64,000 bases of DNA. Source: Aerobium sp039839275 (GTDB lineage: Bacteria; Pseudomonadota; Alphaproteobacteria; Rhizobiales; Rhizobiaceae). This document shows positions 29,087 to 37,844 of the stretch, piece after piece; position 1 is the stretch's first letter, and every line of letters starts with the position of its first letter. The notes under the pieces are model-generated. The model saw only the letters and a program-made list of their open reading frames with translations, was not told where the DNA came from and searched no databases. The position numbers were made by a program, and so were the translations under genes. The DNA is taken from contig NZ_JBDOQP010000007.1 in assembly GCF_039839275.1 (NCBI RefSeq), positions 1 through 64,000 on the forward strand, written 5' to 3'.

Positions 29087-30274
29087 ATGACTGCTGTGAC
29101 CAAATTCGAGGCGGCCCGGCGCGGGCGCTGGGCCATGACGGCGATGTTTCTCGTCAACGGCTTCATCATCGGAAGCTGGGCCCCCCATATTCCGCTGCTG
29201 GTGAGCCGCCTTTCGATAAGCGAGTCGACACTGGGCGTGCTGATCCTGCTTTTCGGTCTTGGCGCGCTCGCTGCCATGCCCACATGCGGATTCCTGATGG
29301 CGCGCCACGGCTCGCGAAAGGTGCTGCGAAGCTTTGCATTGCTTTCATGCCTCGGGCTCGGCGCAGCGGTGCTGGCCCCGTCCGTCTGGCTGGCGGGCCC
29401 TGCGCTGTTCTTCATGGGCGGGGTGGTCGGCGGCACCGACGTCGCCATGAACACCAATGCAGTTGCTGTGGAACAACGCCTGCGCCGCGCCATCATGTCG
29501 GCTTCGCATGGCTTCTGGAGCCTTGGCGGCTTCTTCGGGGGCGCGCTGGGTGGCCTGACGATCCAGAACTTCGGCTATCTCGCCCATGCCGGCTTCGTCA
29601 CCCTGGTCGCGTTCGGGCTCGTCGCGGGTGCAATACCGTTCCTGCTCGACGATGATCATCAGCCGAAGGCGCAAGCACACGACGCCCGGCGCACGACCAT
29701 GCCGCGAAATCCGATGATCTATCTCGTCGGCCTCGTCGCCCTGTTTGCCATGATCCCCGAAGGCGCGGTGCTCGACTGGGCAGCGCTTTACCTTCAACAG
29801 GAGCGCGGCGCCGACATCGCGACCGCAGGCTTTGCCTTCGCGGCCTTTTCGGGAACCATGGCGGCATTGAGGTTTCTGGGTGACCGCGTGCGCAATCGGC
29901 TTGGGGCAGTGACCACCGTGCGGGTCTCCAGCCTGATCGCCGCAACGGGAATGATGGTAGCTGGCCTGTCCTCGCAGCCCTGGCTGGCCATCGCCGCTTT
30001 CGCTTTTGCGGGCCTCGGCATCGCAAACCTCGTGCCGATCGCGTTCTCCGCTGCCGGCAATCAGCCCGGCATGGCGACCGGTACGGGCATGAGCATCGTG
30101 ACCACGATGGGGTATTCGGGAATTCTCGTCGCGCCGTCGGCTATCGGCTTCATCGGCGAGCGGACCGGTTTTGGACCGATCTTTGTCGTGCTCGCCGGTA
30201 TTCTGATCGTGGTGTGCCTGATGGCGCCGCTGGCGCGCGCTGCGGATTTCGTCGCGCGCCAGCCGGCCGAATGA
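29087..30274 (+). CDS. MFS transporter
   Basis: A 395-residue major facilitator with about twelve helices and the cytoplasmic loop 2-3 motif in the form GFLMARHGSRKVL. It resembles the YbjJ/sugar-efflux-like group of small MFS exporters. No adjacent regulator or enzyme indicates its substrate. The ATG starts shortly after a CTCCAAGCG stretch, so ribosome binding is weak. Divergent from the SH3-domain gene. Confidence 0.85.
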   Translation: MTAVTKFEAARRGRWAMTAMFLVNGFIIGSWAPHIPLLVSRLSISESTLGVLILLFGLGALAAMPTCGFLMARHGSRKVLRSFALLSCLGLGAAVLAPSVWLAGPALFFMGGVVGGTDVAMNTNAVAVEQRLRRAIMSASHGFWSLGGFFGGALGGLTIQNFGYLAHAGFVTLVAFGLVAGAIPFLLDDDHQPKAQAHDARRTTMPRNPMIYLVGLVALFAMIPEGAVLDWAALYLQQERGADIATAGFAFAAFSGTMAALRFLGDRVRNRLGAVTTVRVSSLIAATGMMVAGLSSQPWLAIAAFAFAGLGIANLVPIAFSAAGNQPGMATGTGMSIVTTMGYSGILVAPSAIGFIGERTGFGPIFVVLAGILIVVCLMAPLARAADFVARQPAE

Positions 30275-30300
30275 TCAGGCAAGACCGGTTTGGTCGCTGA

Positions 30301-30459
30301 TTATATCCTGCCCATCAACAGCAAGATGAGCACGATGACGACAACGACGCCAAGAATACCCGACGGGCCATAGCCCCAGCCACGGGAGTGAGGCCAGGCG
30401 GGTATGGCGCCAAGCAGAATCAATATCAGGATAATGAGAAGAATTGTGCCGAGTGACAT
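30301..30459 (-). CDS. DUF3309 family membrane micro-protein
   Basis: A protein of 52 residues (ATG at 30459 with GGAGGGAT upstream; a longer start at 30495 has no support). Two hydrophobic helices flank the conserved WPHSRGWGYGPSG motif that defines DUF3309. Members are widespread in proteobacteria and often stress-linked; the function is unknown. It is transcribed leftwards and convergent with the MFS gene. Confidence 0.8.
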   Translation of the reverse strand: MSLGTILLIILILILLGAIPAWPHSRGWGYGPSGILGVVVVIVLILLLMGRI

Positions 30460-30520
30460 GACGGATCCCTCCAAGGAAATGGCTTGAAACGACAAGTCAA
30501 TGCGGTGCTGTCATGAAAGG

Positions 30521-30557
30521 TTCCCGGCAGCGGCGGGCGATGCGCCGCCGCCGGGAA
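30521..30557 (-). terminator. Terminator of the RND efflux operon
   Basis: A long stem (TTCCCGGC pairs with GCCGGGAA, one mismatch, then GCGGCG with CGCCGC) around a seven-base loop lies just downstream of the RND permease stop. In the leftward direction it is followed by CCTTTC. Confidence 0.6.
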
Positions 30558-30565
30558 TGGGCTGT

Positions 30566-33500
30566 CTATTCCGCTGCCTTCGGGTACTCGATGCCGGTTT
30601 CCACCGATGCCGGCGTTTCAGCCGCGGCTTCGGATGTTTGCGATGAGCCACCCCGGCGGAACAGCCGCGAAAGCAGGCTGCGATGGCCGGCCGGTCGCTT
30701 GTCGCGGGTGAACACCATCAGGGCTGATGGCGTGACGACGAGCGTCAACACGGTCGCGAAGGCGAGGCCATAGACGATCGCGCTCGACAGGGAAATCCAC
30801 CATTGGGTCGACGGCGCATTGATCGTCGTCTCGTGATGGAAGAGTTCCAGGCCGAGGCCGAAGGCGATGGGCAGCACGCCCATGATCGCCGATACCGCCG
30901 TCAGCACGACAGGCCGCGCGCGTTCCCGGCAGGTCTGGAGCACCGCGTCCACCTTCGACCAGCCTTCTTCGCGCAGCCGGTCATAGGTGTCTATCAGCAC
31001 GATGTTGTTGTTCACCACCACGCCCGCCAGCGCGATCACGCCGATGCCGGACATGACGATGCCGAAGGTCTGGCCGGTCAGCAACAGGCCGAGGAACACA
31101 CCGATCGTCGACATTACGACGGTCATCAGCACGAGGAACACGCTGGTGAACTTGTTGAATTGTGCCAGCAGCACCAGGAAGATGAGGAAGATCGCCGCTC
31201 CGAACGCGTTCATGAGAAACGCGCTGGCCTCGTCGCTTTCCTGGCTTGAGCCCGCCAGCTTCCACTGCGTCTCGCCCAGATCCATGCCTTCCATCATCTG
31301 GGTGACCTGCTGCTGGACCTCGGCGACCTGGAAGCCGGACGCGACGTTTGCCTGGACCACCACGGTGCGCGCGCCGTCGATGCGGTTGAGCGTACCGGTG
31401 CGCGGCTCCGGCTCCCTCACGACGAAGTTGGAGATCGGTACCGCGCCTTGCGCCGTTTCGACACGCAACTGGTCGAGGGTCGACAGCGTGCGGCGATCCT
31501 CGGGCAGCCGGAGACGAATGTCGACTGCATCATCGGCGCCAGCGGGCCGGTAGTCCGTGAGCTTGAGACCGGTGGTCACGAGCTGCACGACGGTGCCGAC
31601 GGCATTGGGGCTGATGCCGTACTGCGCGGCCTTGGTGCGATCGATCGACAGCGCCCAGTCAACGCCCGGAGGCGGCAGCCCGTCGGAGATGTCGATGACA
31701 CCCGGGACATCGGCAAGACGTGCCGCAACGTCCGTCACGCGCTCGTTGAGGTTGGTTGGGTCGGACGCGGAGAGCCTGATCTGAACCGGCTTGCCGGTGG
31801 GCGGCCCCGCATCGGGAACGCGAACCTCGACGTCAACGCCGGGAATGCCGGCCATCGCCACGCGCAAATCGTCGAGGATGGCGTTGGCGGACTTGCGTTC
31901 GCGCCAATCGACGAATTCGTACTGGATAACGCCGACGACGTCCTCGGCGATCTCCTGGCCGCCGCCCTGTGTCTTGCCGACGCGGGTGTAGACGGACTCG
32001 ATGCCGGGCCAGCCGAGCAGGCGGTTCTCAGCCTCGCGCGTGGCGGCATCCATCTCGGCAAGCGAGAGGTTGCCGCGTGCGTGGACATAGAGCAGGCCGT
32101 AATCGGGCTCGACGCTGGGGAAGAATTCGACACCGGCGCCGAACTGCGAGTAGGAATAGAACACGCCACCGAGCAGGCCAACGGTTAGCAGCAGCACCGC
32201 TATGGGGAAGCGCACCGCCTGCTTGACGATCGCCATGTACCAGCCATCGCGATGCTCTTCTTCGGGCTCGTGATGCGCCTTGGCGAACTTGGCGCCCAGC
32301 ACGGGTGTGAAGACAAGCGCGTAGAGCATCGACGCGGCGAGCGTCACGATCAAAGTGATCGGCAGGTATTTCATGAAGTCGCCGACGATGCCCGGCCAGA
32401 ACAGCAAGGGCGAGAAGGCGGCGATGCGCGTCATGGTGGCGGCGATGACCGGCCCGGCCATGCGCTTTGCTGCCAACTCGAAGGCCTCTTCGCGCGGCAT
32501 GCCTTCAGACATGCGCCGCTCAGCGAACTCGGTCACGATGATGGCGTCGTCGACGAGCATGCCGACCGCCAGGATGAGGCTGAACAGCACGATCATGTTG
32601 ATCGTGTAGCCCATCATCGTCAGCGCCAGTATGCCCATCAGGAACGAGGACGGAATCGCCAGACCGATCAGCATCGAGGACCGGCCGGACAGCGCGTAAA
32701 GGATGATGATGAAGACCAGAATGACGGCGATGAGGACGTGGTTCTGCAGGTCGTTGAGGAGCTGGTTGACGAAAACCGACTTGTCCTGCGTGTAGGTGAC
32801 GTTCATGCCCTCGGGCAACTGCGTCGCGAATTGGTCTGCGAGCGCCTTCGCACCGACGATGGTATCGACGATATTGGCGCCGGTGCGCTTCTTCACCTCG
32901 ATCGCGATTGCCGGTTCACCATTGATGCGGGTGACCGTCTCGGCGTCCTTGTAGGTCGAGCGGATCGTTGCCAGGTCCTGGGCACGAACGACGGCATTCG
33001 GGCCGGCGACGATGGGCAGGTTGGCGACGTCCTCGACCGTCTCGATCAACGACGGCACTTTTACCGAATACTTGCCCTCGCTGCCTTCGATTGCGCCGGC
33101 GGCGACAAGGCTGTTGGACGCGCCGACACCCTGGATCATCTGGTCGAGCTGCAAGCCGTAGGATGACAGCTTCATCGGGTCGATGACGACTTCGACAAGG
33201 TCTTCACGCGCACCCTGCAGCGTCGCCTCGAGCACGCCTGGAATTTCTTCCATGCCGTCGCGCAGTTCGCGTGCGGCCTTCGTCAGCACCGGTTCGGGAA
33301 CATGGCCCGACAGTGTCACGACGAGGACAGGGAATTCCGAGATATTGACTTCGCTGACGGTCGGCTCCTCGGCGCCCTGCGGGATGTCCGCCCGGGCGTC
33401 GTCGACCTTGTTGCGCGTGTCGTCGAGCGCTGTCTTGAGGTCCGTCGACGGATCGAACTCCAGCAGCACGTAGCCGCCGCCCTGATAGGCGGCGGAGCGC

Positions 33501-33739
33501 ATCTCCTTGAGGCCCTTGATCGTCTTGAGGGTCGTTTCCATCGGCCGCAGCAGCAGGCGCTCGGAATCCTCCGGCGAAATGCCCTGATAGGCGAGGCTCA
33601 CATACATGATCGGGATCGCGACGTCGGGCTCGGCTTCCTTGGGCACCGACTGGTAGGCGAGCGCGCCGGCGATCAGGAAAAACAGCAGCACCGATATGGT
33701 CAGCCGCGAATTGCGGATGGCGAGTTTGACGATGTCCAT
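30566..33739 (-). CDS. RND efflux transporter permease
   Basis: A 1057-residue inner-membrane HAE1/AcrB-like pump with the standard twelve helices and two large periplasmic loops. The proton-relay motif in helix 4 is present (GMLVDDAIIV), along with the N-terminal MDIVKLAIRNSRLT start and the P-x-E-x-x-x-P-x-x-x-V-x-x-x-Y region (VPKEAEPDVAIPIMYVSLAY). Together with the membrane-fusion protein 21 bases upstream it should export toxic compounds through an outer-membrane channel. No outer-membrane factor is encoded in the operon, so a TolC-like protein elsewhere is implied. Confidence 0.94.
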   Translation of the reverse strand: MDIVKLAIRNSRLTISVLLFFLIAGALAYQSVPKEAEPDVAIPIMYVSLAYQGISPEDSERLLLRPMETTLKTIKGLKEMRSAAYQGGGYVLLEFDPSTDLKTALDDTRNKVDDARADIPQGAEEPTVSEVNISEFPVLVVTLSGHVPEPVLTKAARELRDGMEEIPGVLEATLQGAREDLVEVVIDPMKLSSYGLQLDQMIQGVGASNSLVAAGAIEGSEGKYSVKVPSLIETVEDVANLPIVAGPNAVVRAQDLATIRSTYKDAETVTRINGEPAIAIEVKKRTGANIVDTIVGAKALADQFATQLPEGMNVTYTQDKSVFVNQLLNDLQNHVLIAVILVFIIILYALSGRSSMLIGLAIPSSFLMGILALTMMGYTINMIVLFSLILAVGMLVDDAIIVTEFAERRMSEGMPREEAFELAAKRMAGPVIAATMTRIAAFSPLLFWPGIVGDFMKYLPITLIVTLAASMLYALVFTPVLGAKFAKAHHEPEEEHRDGWYMAIVKQAVRFPIAVLLLTVGLLGGVFYSYSQFGAGVEFFPSVEPDYGLLYVHARGNLSLAEMDAATREAENRLLGWPGIESVYTRVGKTQGGGQEIAEDVVGVIQYEFVDWRERKSANAILDDLRVAMAGIPGVDVEVRVPDAGPPTGKPVQIRLSASDPTNLNERVTDVAARLADVPGVIDISDGLPPPGVDWALSIDRTKAAQYGISPNAVGTVVQLVTTGLKLTDYRPAGADDAVDIRLRLPEDRRTLSTLDQLRVETAQGAVPISNFVVREPEPRTGTLNRIDGARTVVVQANVASGFQVAEVQQQVTQMMEGMDLGETQWKLAGSSQESDEASAFLMNAFGAAIFLIFLVLLAQFNKFTSVFLVLMTVVMSTIGVFLGLLLTGQTFGIVMSGIGVIALAGVVVNNNIVLIDTYDRLREEGWSKVDAVLQTCRERARPVVLTAVSAIMGVLPIAFGLGLELFHHETTINAPSTQWWISLSSAIVYGLAFATVLTLVVTPSALMVFTRDKRPAGHRSLLSRLFRRGGSSQTSEAAAETPASVETGIEYPKAAE

Positions 33740-33760
33740 GACGTCTTGCGTCCCCGGGGG

Positions 33761-34897
33761 CTACTGGGTCGAGCCGGTCGCTTCGCTGACCAGCTTCTTG
33801 ATTGTTTCGGGATCGGCCTCGACCGGATCGACCTTGTCCCCCTCCGAAATCAGCTCCTGGCCCGCCACGATGACACGGACGTCCTCCGGGATACCGCCGA
33901 GAACGAGACCGCCGGGCGTGTCGTCGACCAGGTCGATCGGGTAGAACTTGACGATGTCTTCGGCGTCGACGGCACGGATGCCGAGATCGCCCTCGGCACT
34001 GAGCGTGACGACCGAGCGCGGAAGGACCGTCGCGAGGACGGGCTCGGCGCGCAAGGTGATCTCCGCGGTCATGCCGGCGGGGACGCTGCGATCCTCGTTG
34101 GGAATGGCTACCTCGACGCGGAATGTACGTGTGGCGGAGGTGGCGTCGCGGCTGATGTGGCGGATCTCGCCCTCCAGTTCGCGGCCATTGACGAGGCGTA
34201 TCTGGGCCGGATCGCCCGGCTTGACGTAGCCCAAGTCACGTTCCGAGACTTCGCCACGTGCAAGCACCGGGTCTAGATTGAGCACCGTGGCGACCGGTGC
34301 GCCAGCCTGCACGGAGCTGCCCAGTTCGACGTCGACCTTGTCGACCACGCCGGCAAATGGCGCGCGCACGATGTTGCGATCAAGATCGGCTTCAGCGGAT
34401 TCAAGCTGCGATCGCGCCGCAGCGAGGGCTGACAGCGCATTGTCGAGCTGCAGCTTCGGAATGCTGCCGCGCTCGGCGAGACGACGCGACGCGTTGGCTT
34501 CCGCCTCGCGCTGGGCGAGAAGCTGGCGCGCGGTCTCGACCGCCGCTTCCTTGCCTTCCGCGTCGAGCTTGACGATGAGCTCGCCGGCCTCGACCCGATC
34601 GCCGAGGCTGATCGGCAATTCGCGCACGATGCCGGCTGCGCGCGTGGCAAGCACGGCGCGCTTGTCGGCATCCGTATAGCCGGAGATGCGGATGGCGCGG
34701 GCATGCTCGATGCGTGGTGCATCGACCACTCCCACCGTTCGCAGCAGCGCTGCCTCCTTTGCGGGTTCCTTTTCGGCAGGCGTCTGCGCCTCGTCAGCAG
34801 CGCTGCCGACCGAGGAGAACTCTCCGGTCGCCACCCATGCCGCAGTGACGATGAAAACGGCGATTGCCGCTACCTTGTGGAACTTTAGCTTGGCCAT
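33761..34897 (-). CDS. RND efflux periplasmic adaptor (membrane-fusion protein)
   Basis: A 378-residue HlyD/AcrA-like adaptor with an N-terminal membrane anchor (about residues 8-25), lipoyl/hairpin segments (about 95-190, coiled-coil with LLAQREAEANASRRLAERG) and beta-barrel domain. It links the RND pump to an outer-membrane channel. First gene of the operon, divergent from a TetR regulator across a 251-base gap that holds a strong inverted repeat. Confidence 0.92.
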   Translation of the reverse strand: MAKLKFHKVAAIAVFIVTAAWVATGEFSSVGSAADEAQTPAEKEPAKEAALLRTVGVVDAPRIEHARAIRISGYTDADKRAVLATRAAGIVRELPISLGDRVEAGELIVKLDAEGKEAAVETARQLLAQREAEANASRRLAERGSIPKLQLDNALSALAAARSQLESAEADLDRNIVRAPFAGVVDKVDVELGSSVQAGAPVATVLNLDPVLARGEVSERDLGYVKPGDPAQIRLVNGRELEGEIRHISRDATSATRTFRVEVAIPNEDRSVPAGMTAEITLRAEPVLATVLPRSVVTLSAEGDLGIRAVDAEDIVKFYPIDLVDDTPGGLVLGGIPEDVRVIVAGQELISEGDKVDPVEADPETIKKLVSEATGSTQ

Positions 34898-35113
34898 TTA
34901 CTTTATCCGCGGGCGGGCTGTCCCGGTCAGTTATCCCAAGGGAAGCCGTCGATATGGGAGCGGTCTTGCCGCCATTCAATCCGTTCTTTCGTCTTCTTGG
35001 CGAAAGGCGGGAACTTCTACGCCTTTTTTGCACTGCAATATAGTCGAAATTATTGAAGCGATCATCAATGCTGCCAACACGGTGGCTGCATGTTTACCTA
35101 TGGCGCGAACATG

Positions 35114-35138
35114 TTGACAAATTCTGTATTTTTGTCAA
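35114..35138. promoter_or_regulatory. TetR operator candidate overlapping divergent -35-like elements
   Basis: Perfect inverted repeat TTGACAAA (35114-35121) and TTTGTCAA (35131-35138) with a 9-base spacer, in the gap between the efflux operon and its TetR regulator. Each arm contains TTGACA, the sigma-70 -35 sequence, on its own strand, so bound repressor would cover both divergent promoters. A further CATGTT...AACATG pair (35089-35113) adjoins it. Confidence 0.55.
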
Positions 35139-35148
35139 GAGTGGATCC

Positions 35149-35763
35149 ATGGAATCAGTTGCCGGGACACTAACTGCCGCCGCTGGGAGCGCAGACGCCA
35201 AGCGCACGCGCATCCTCGACGGCGCGCTGAAGGTCTTTCTCGCCTACGGTTTTGGCCGCACTACGATGGACGACATCGCCCGGGCCGCCGAACTGTCGCG
35301 TCCGGCGCTCTACCTCGTCTTCCGCAACAAGACCGACATCTATCGCGAGCTTGGGCGCGGCCTTCTGGCGGAGGTTCTTCGCCGGGCCGAGATGGCGCTT
35401 GCGGGGCCAGGAACACTGCTCGAACGCCTCGACCACATGACGTGCTTCGCCTTTTTCGATCTCTTCCAGCATATCGAGGAGTCGCCGCACGGTTCGGAAC
35501 TTTTCGACATCAAGACCAGCCTTGCCGGCGATTTGATGGCGGATTGGAGGCTGCGGATGGTCGAACTGCTGGAGCGAGCCATCGCCGACGAAGCCAGCAC
35601 AGCCAATGTCGACCTTGCCGCCTGCGAACTTACCCCGAAGGCGCTGGCCGAAGTGTTCCTCGACTCGCTCGAAGGAATGAAATCGCGGCTCAGCGGGCCT
35701 CGGTGTCATCTCGAGGCTTCACAGACGAGTGCGCGGGTTCTTGCCGCCGCGCTTCGCCGGTAG
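35149..35763 (+). CDS. TetR/AcrR family repressor of the efflux operon
   Basis: A protein of 204 residues. The N-terminal helix-turn-helix (about residues 15-60; FLAYGFGRTTMDDIARAAELS, ALYLVFRNKTDI) is typical of TetR repressors; the C-terminal ligand domain is unspecific. The start is the ATG at 35149; upstream in-frame ATGs would place coding sequence across the operator. Divergence from the RND operon with an operator in between makes it the probable local repressor. Its 3' end overlaps that of the patatin gene by 74 bases in opposite orientation. Confidence 0.85.
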   Translation: MESVAGTLTAAAGSADAKRTRILDGALKVFLAYGFGRTTMDDIARAAELSRPALYLVFRNKTDIYRELGRGLLAEVLRRAEMALAGPGTLLERLDHMTCFAFFDLFQHIEESPHGSELFDIKTSLAGDLMADWRLRMVELLERAIADEASTANVDLAACELTPKALAEVFLDSLEGMKSRLSGPRCHLEASQTSARVLAAALRR

Positions 35764-36877
35764 GGTGATGGCTCGCTGAAGGGGGCCGTTTGCGGGTCGC
35801 GAGGAAACTGCGAACGCGGGCGCCCGGCGTCTTCTTGCGGATCGCCATGCCGGGCGTGAGTTCCCCTGAAATGTCCATCGTCGCCCGTTCGCCGACTGCA
35901 TCGTAGTTTTCGGCCAGCCAGTCTTCCGCGGCCGAGCGCCCGAGGTCGCGCAGATATTCGAGGAAGGCCCATTCGGCGTTGACCTTGGAGGATGCGGACA
36001 GGTCCTTGAAGGCTTCGTCGGCATCGATGCGATGCATCCGGATATTGCGATAGTGCTCCCGGTCGAGCCGGCCGTTGTCGATCAGTTCGTTGACGAAGGC
36101 GATGGCACGGAATTCGCGAAGCAGGCCCGAATTGAAGGTGATCTCGTCGATGCGGTTCTGGATTTCGCGGGCCGAACGAGGTGCGCCTTCACGCACCACC
36201 GGATTGATCTGCACGAGCAGCACGTCGTCGGTGGGGGTGGCGTAGAAGAACGGGTAGAGCGCCGGGTTGCCGCCGTAGCCGCCATCCCAATAGGGCGTTC
36301 CCTCGATCTCAACGGCCTGGAAGATCTGCGGCAGGCACGCCGATGCCATCACCACGTCGAGGGTCATTTCGGCGGTCTCGAAGACACGCAACTGGCCGGT
36401 CTCGACATTGGTCGCCGAGACGAAGAGCTTCGGCCCCTTGGATCGGCGCACCCGCTCGAAGTCGATCTCGTCTCGAACGACGTCGCGCAGCGGATTGTGG
36501 TTGAAGGGGTTGGCGCTGTAGGGCGAAAAGACGCGGGAGAACGCTTCGTACCAGAGATAGCCGGGCGAATTCTCCACCGTCCAGTTGCCCCACAACACAT
36601 CCCACGGCATGCGCCTCACAGGGCTGAAACGGCCTGTCCGGCCGACCGCCTTCCAGAAATCATGCAGCTTCTGGCGGGCGCCATCCGCGCCGCCGCTCGC
36701 CCAGCCGTCGGCGAACGCGACGGCGTTCATGGCTCCGGCACTCGTGCCCGAGATGGCCGCCAGCTCGATGCGCCCGTCTTCCAGTAGCTTGTCGAGCACA
36801 CCCCAACTGAACGCGCCGTGCGAACCGCCGCCTTGCAGCGCCAGATTGACAGACTTGATGACGTCCTTTTCGCTCAC
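35690..36877 (-). CDS. Patatin-like phospholipase family protein
   Basis: A 395-residue patatin-fold lipase/esterase. The oxyanion loop GGGSHGAF, the nucleophile elbow GTSAG and the catalytic Asp in DGGYGG are all present, so a Ser-Asp dyad enzyme is expected. Start is GTG at 36877, whose GTGA overlaps the stop of the 3-hydroxybutyrate dehydrogenase; translation is coupled. The C-terminal ~60 residues are basic and low in complexity. Patatins linked to bdhA occur in Hyphomicrobiales and have been proposed to act on polyester or lipid stores; that role here is inference. Confidence 0.87.
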   Translation of the reverse strand: MSEKDVIKSVNLALQGGGSHGAFSWGVLDKLLEDGRIELAAISGTSAGAMNAVAFADGWASGGADGARQKLHDFWKAVGRTGRFSPVRRMPWDVLWGNWTVENSPGYLWYEAFSRVFSPYSANPFNHNPLRDVVRDEIDFERVRRSKGPKLFVSATNVETGQLRVFETAEMTLDVVMASACLPQIFQAVEIEGTPYWDGGYGGNPALYPFFYATPTDDVLLVQINPVVREGAPRSAREIQNRIDEITFNSGLLREFRAIAFVNELIDNGRLDREHYRNIRMHRIDADEAFKDLSASSKVNAEWAFLEYLRDLGRSAAEDWLAENYDAVGERATMDISGELTPGMAIRKKTPGARVRSFLATRKRPPSASHHPTGEARRQEPAHSSVKPRDDTEAR

Positions 36878-37656
36878 TGGGCAGTCCAGCCACCGTCGAT
36901 CGACAGCGTCGTGCCGGTGATCTGCGCGGCGGCGTCGGAGCACAGGAACGCAACAGACGCGCCGATCTGCTCGACGGTCGCAAATTCCTTGGAGGGTTGT
37001 TTCTCGAGGATGACGTCGCGGATGGTGGTCTCACGGTCAAGCCCGGCTTCCCGGGCGCGATCCGCGATCTGCGTTTCTACCAGAGGCGTCAGCACGAAGC
37101 CGGGGCAAACCGCGTTGCAGGTGACACCCTTGCCCGCGAGTTCCAGTGCGACGGTCTTCGTCAGTCCGACCACGCCATGCTTTGCCGCCACATAGGCGGA
37201 TTTGTTCGGCGACGCACGCAGCCCGTGCGCGGAAGCGATGTTGACGATACGGCCCCAGCCAGCCTCGCGCATATGCGGGATCGCGGCGGCGCTGGTGTGG
37301 AAGGCGGACGACAGGTTGATCGCGATGATGGCGTCCCATTTTTCGACAGGAAATTCATCGACCGGCGCGACATGTTGGATGCCGGCATTGTTGACCAGAA
37401 TATCCAGCGTATCGAAGCGCGCGATCCCCTGCTGGACAAGCGCGCGGCACTCGTCGGGTTTGCTCATGTCTCCCTTGATGTACACCGCCTCGACCCCGTG
37501 CCGGCTGGCGAGGTCTGCCGCGACGGCATGATCCTGGGTCTTGTCGGAGAAGGAGTTGACGACGATGTTGCATCCCTGTTCGGCCAGCGCGTTGGCGATG
37601 GCGAGGCCGATGCCCGATGTTGAACCGGTGATGATGGCCGTCCTTCCCGTCAGCAT
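36874..37656 (-). CDS. bdhA: 3-hydroxybutyrate dehydrogenase
   Basis: A 260-residue short-chain dehydrogenase that oxidises D-3-hydroxybutyrate to acetoacetate with NAD, the step after polyhydroxybutyrate depolymerisation. It carries TGSTSGIG (cofactor loop), NNAGIQHV, and the catalytic Tyr-x-x-x-Lys in YVAAKHG. The BdhA subgroup is indicated by QHVAPVDEFP and the C-terminal GTTLSIDGGWTAQ. The patatin gene is translationally coupled downstream. phaAB and phaR lie 9-11 kb away in this window. Confidence 0.9.
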   Translation of the reverse strand: MLTGRTAIITGSTSGIGLAIANALAEQGCNIVVNSFSDKTQDHAVAADLASRHGVEAVYIKGDMSKPDECRALVQQGIARFDTLDILVNNAGIQHVAPVDEFPVEKWDAIIAINLSSAFHTSAAAIPHMREAGWGRIVNIASAHGLRASPNKSAYVAAKHGVVGLTKTVALELAGKGVTCNAVCPGFVLTPLVETQIADRAREAGLDRETTIRDVILEKQPSKEFATVEQIGASVAFLCSDAAAQITGTTLSIDGGWTAQ

Positions 37657-37844
37657 GGCATTTCCTTCCTGCGATGTTGTGTTCTATGTGTCGGACCATA
37701 CATATTGCACCGCAACATAGTTGCAAGCATGATGGGGTTTTCACGGTACGCGTCTTGCCGGTGCCAGAATTGCCGGATTGTGCTAGGAGCCCACAAGGCC
37801 TAGATAGCAGTGACGATCAGGCAGACAGAACGAGTCCGATCCCG

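Noticed and set aside
30460..30540. GGAACC upstream of the DUF3309 gene as an EcfG promoter
   Set aside because: The only CGTT downstream is about 27 bases away; the spacer should be 16-17.
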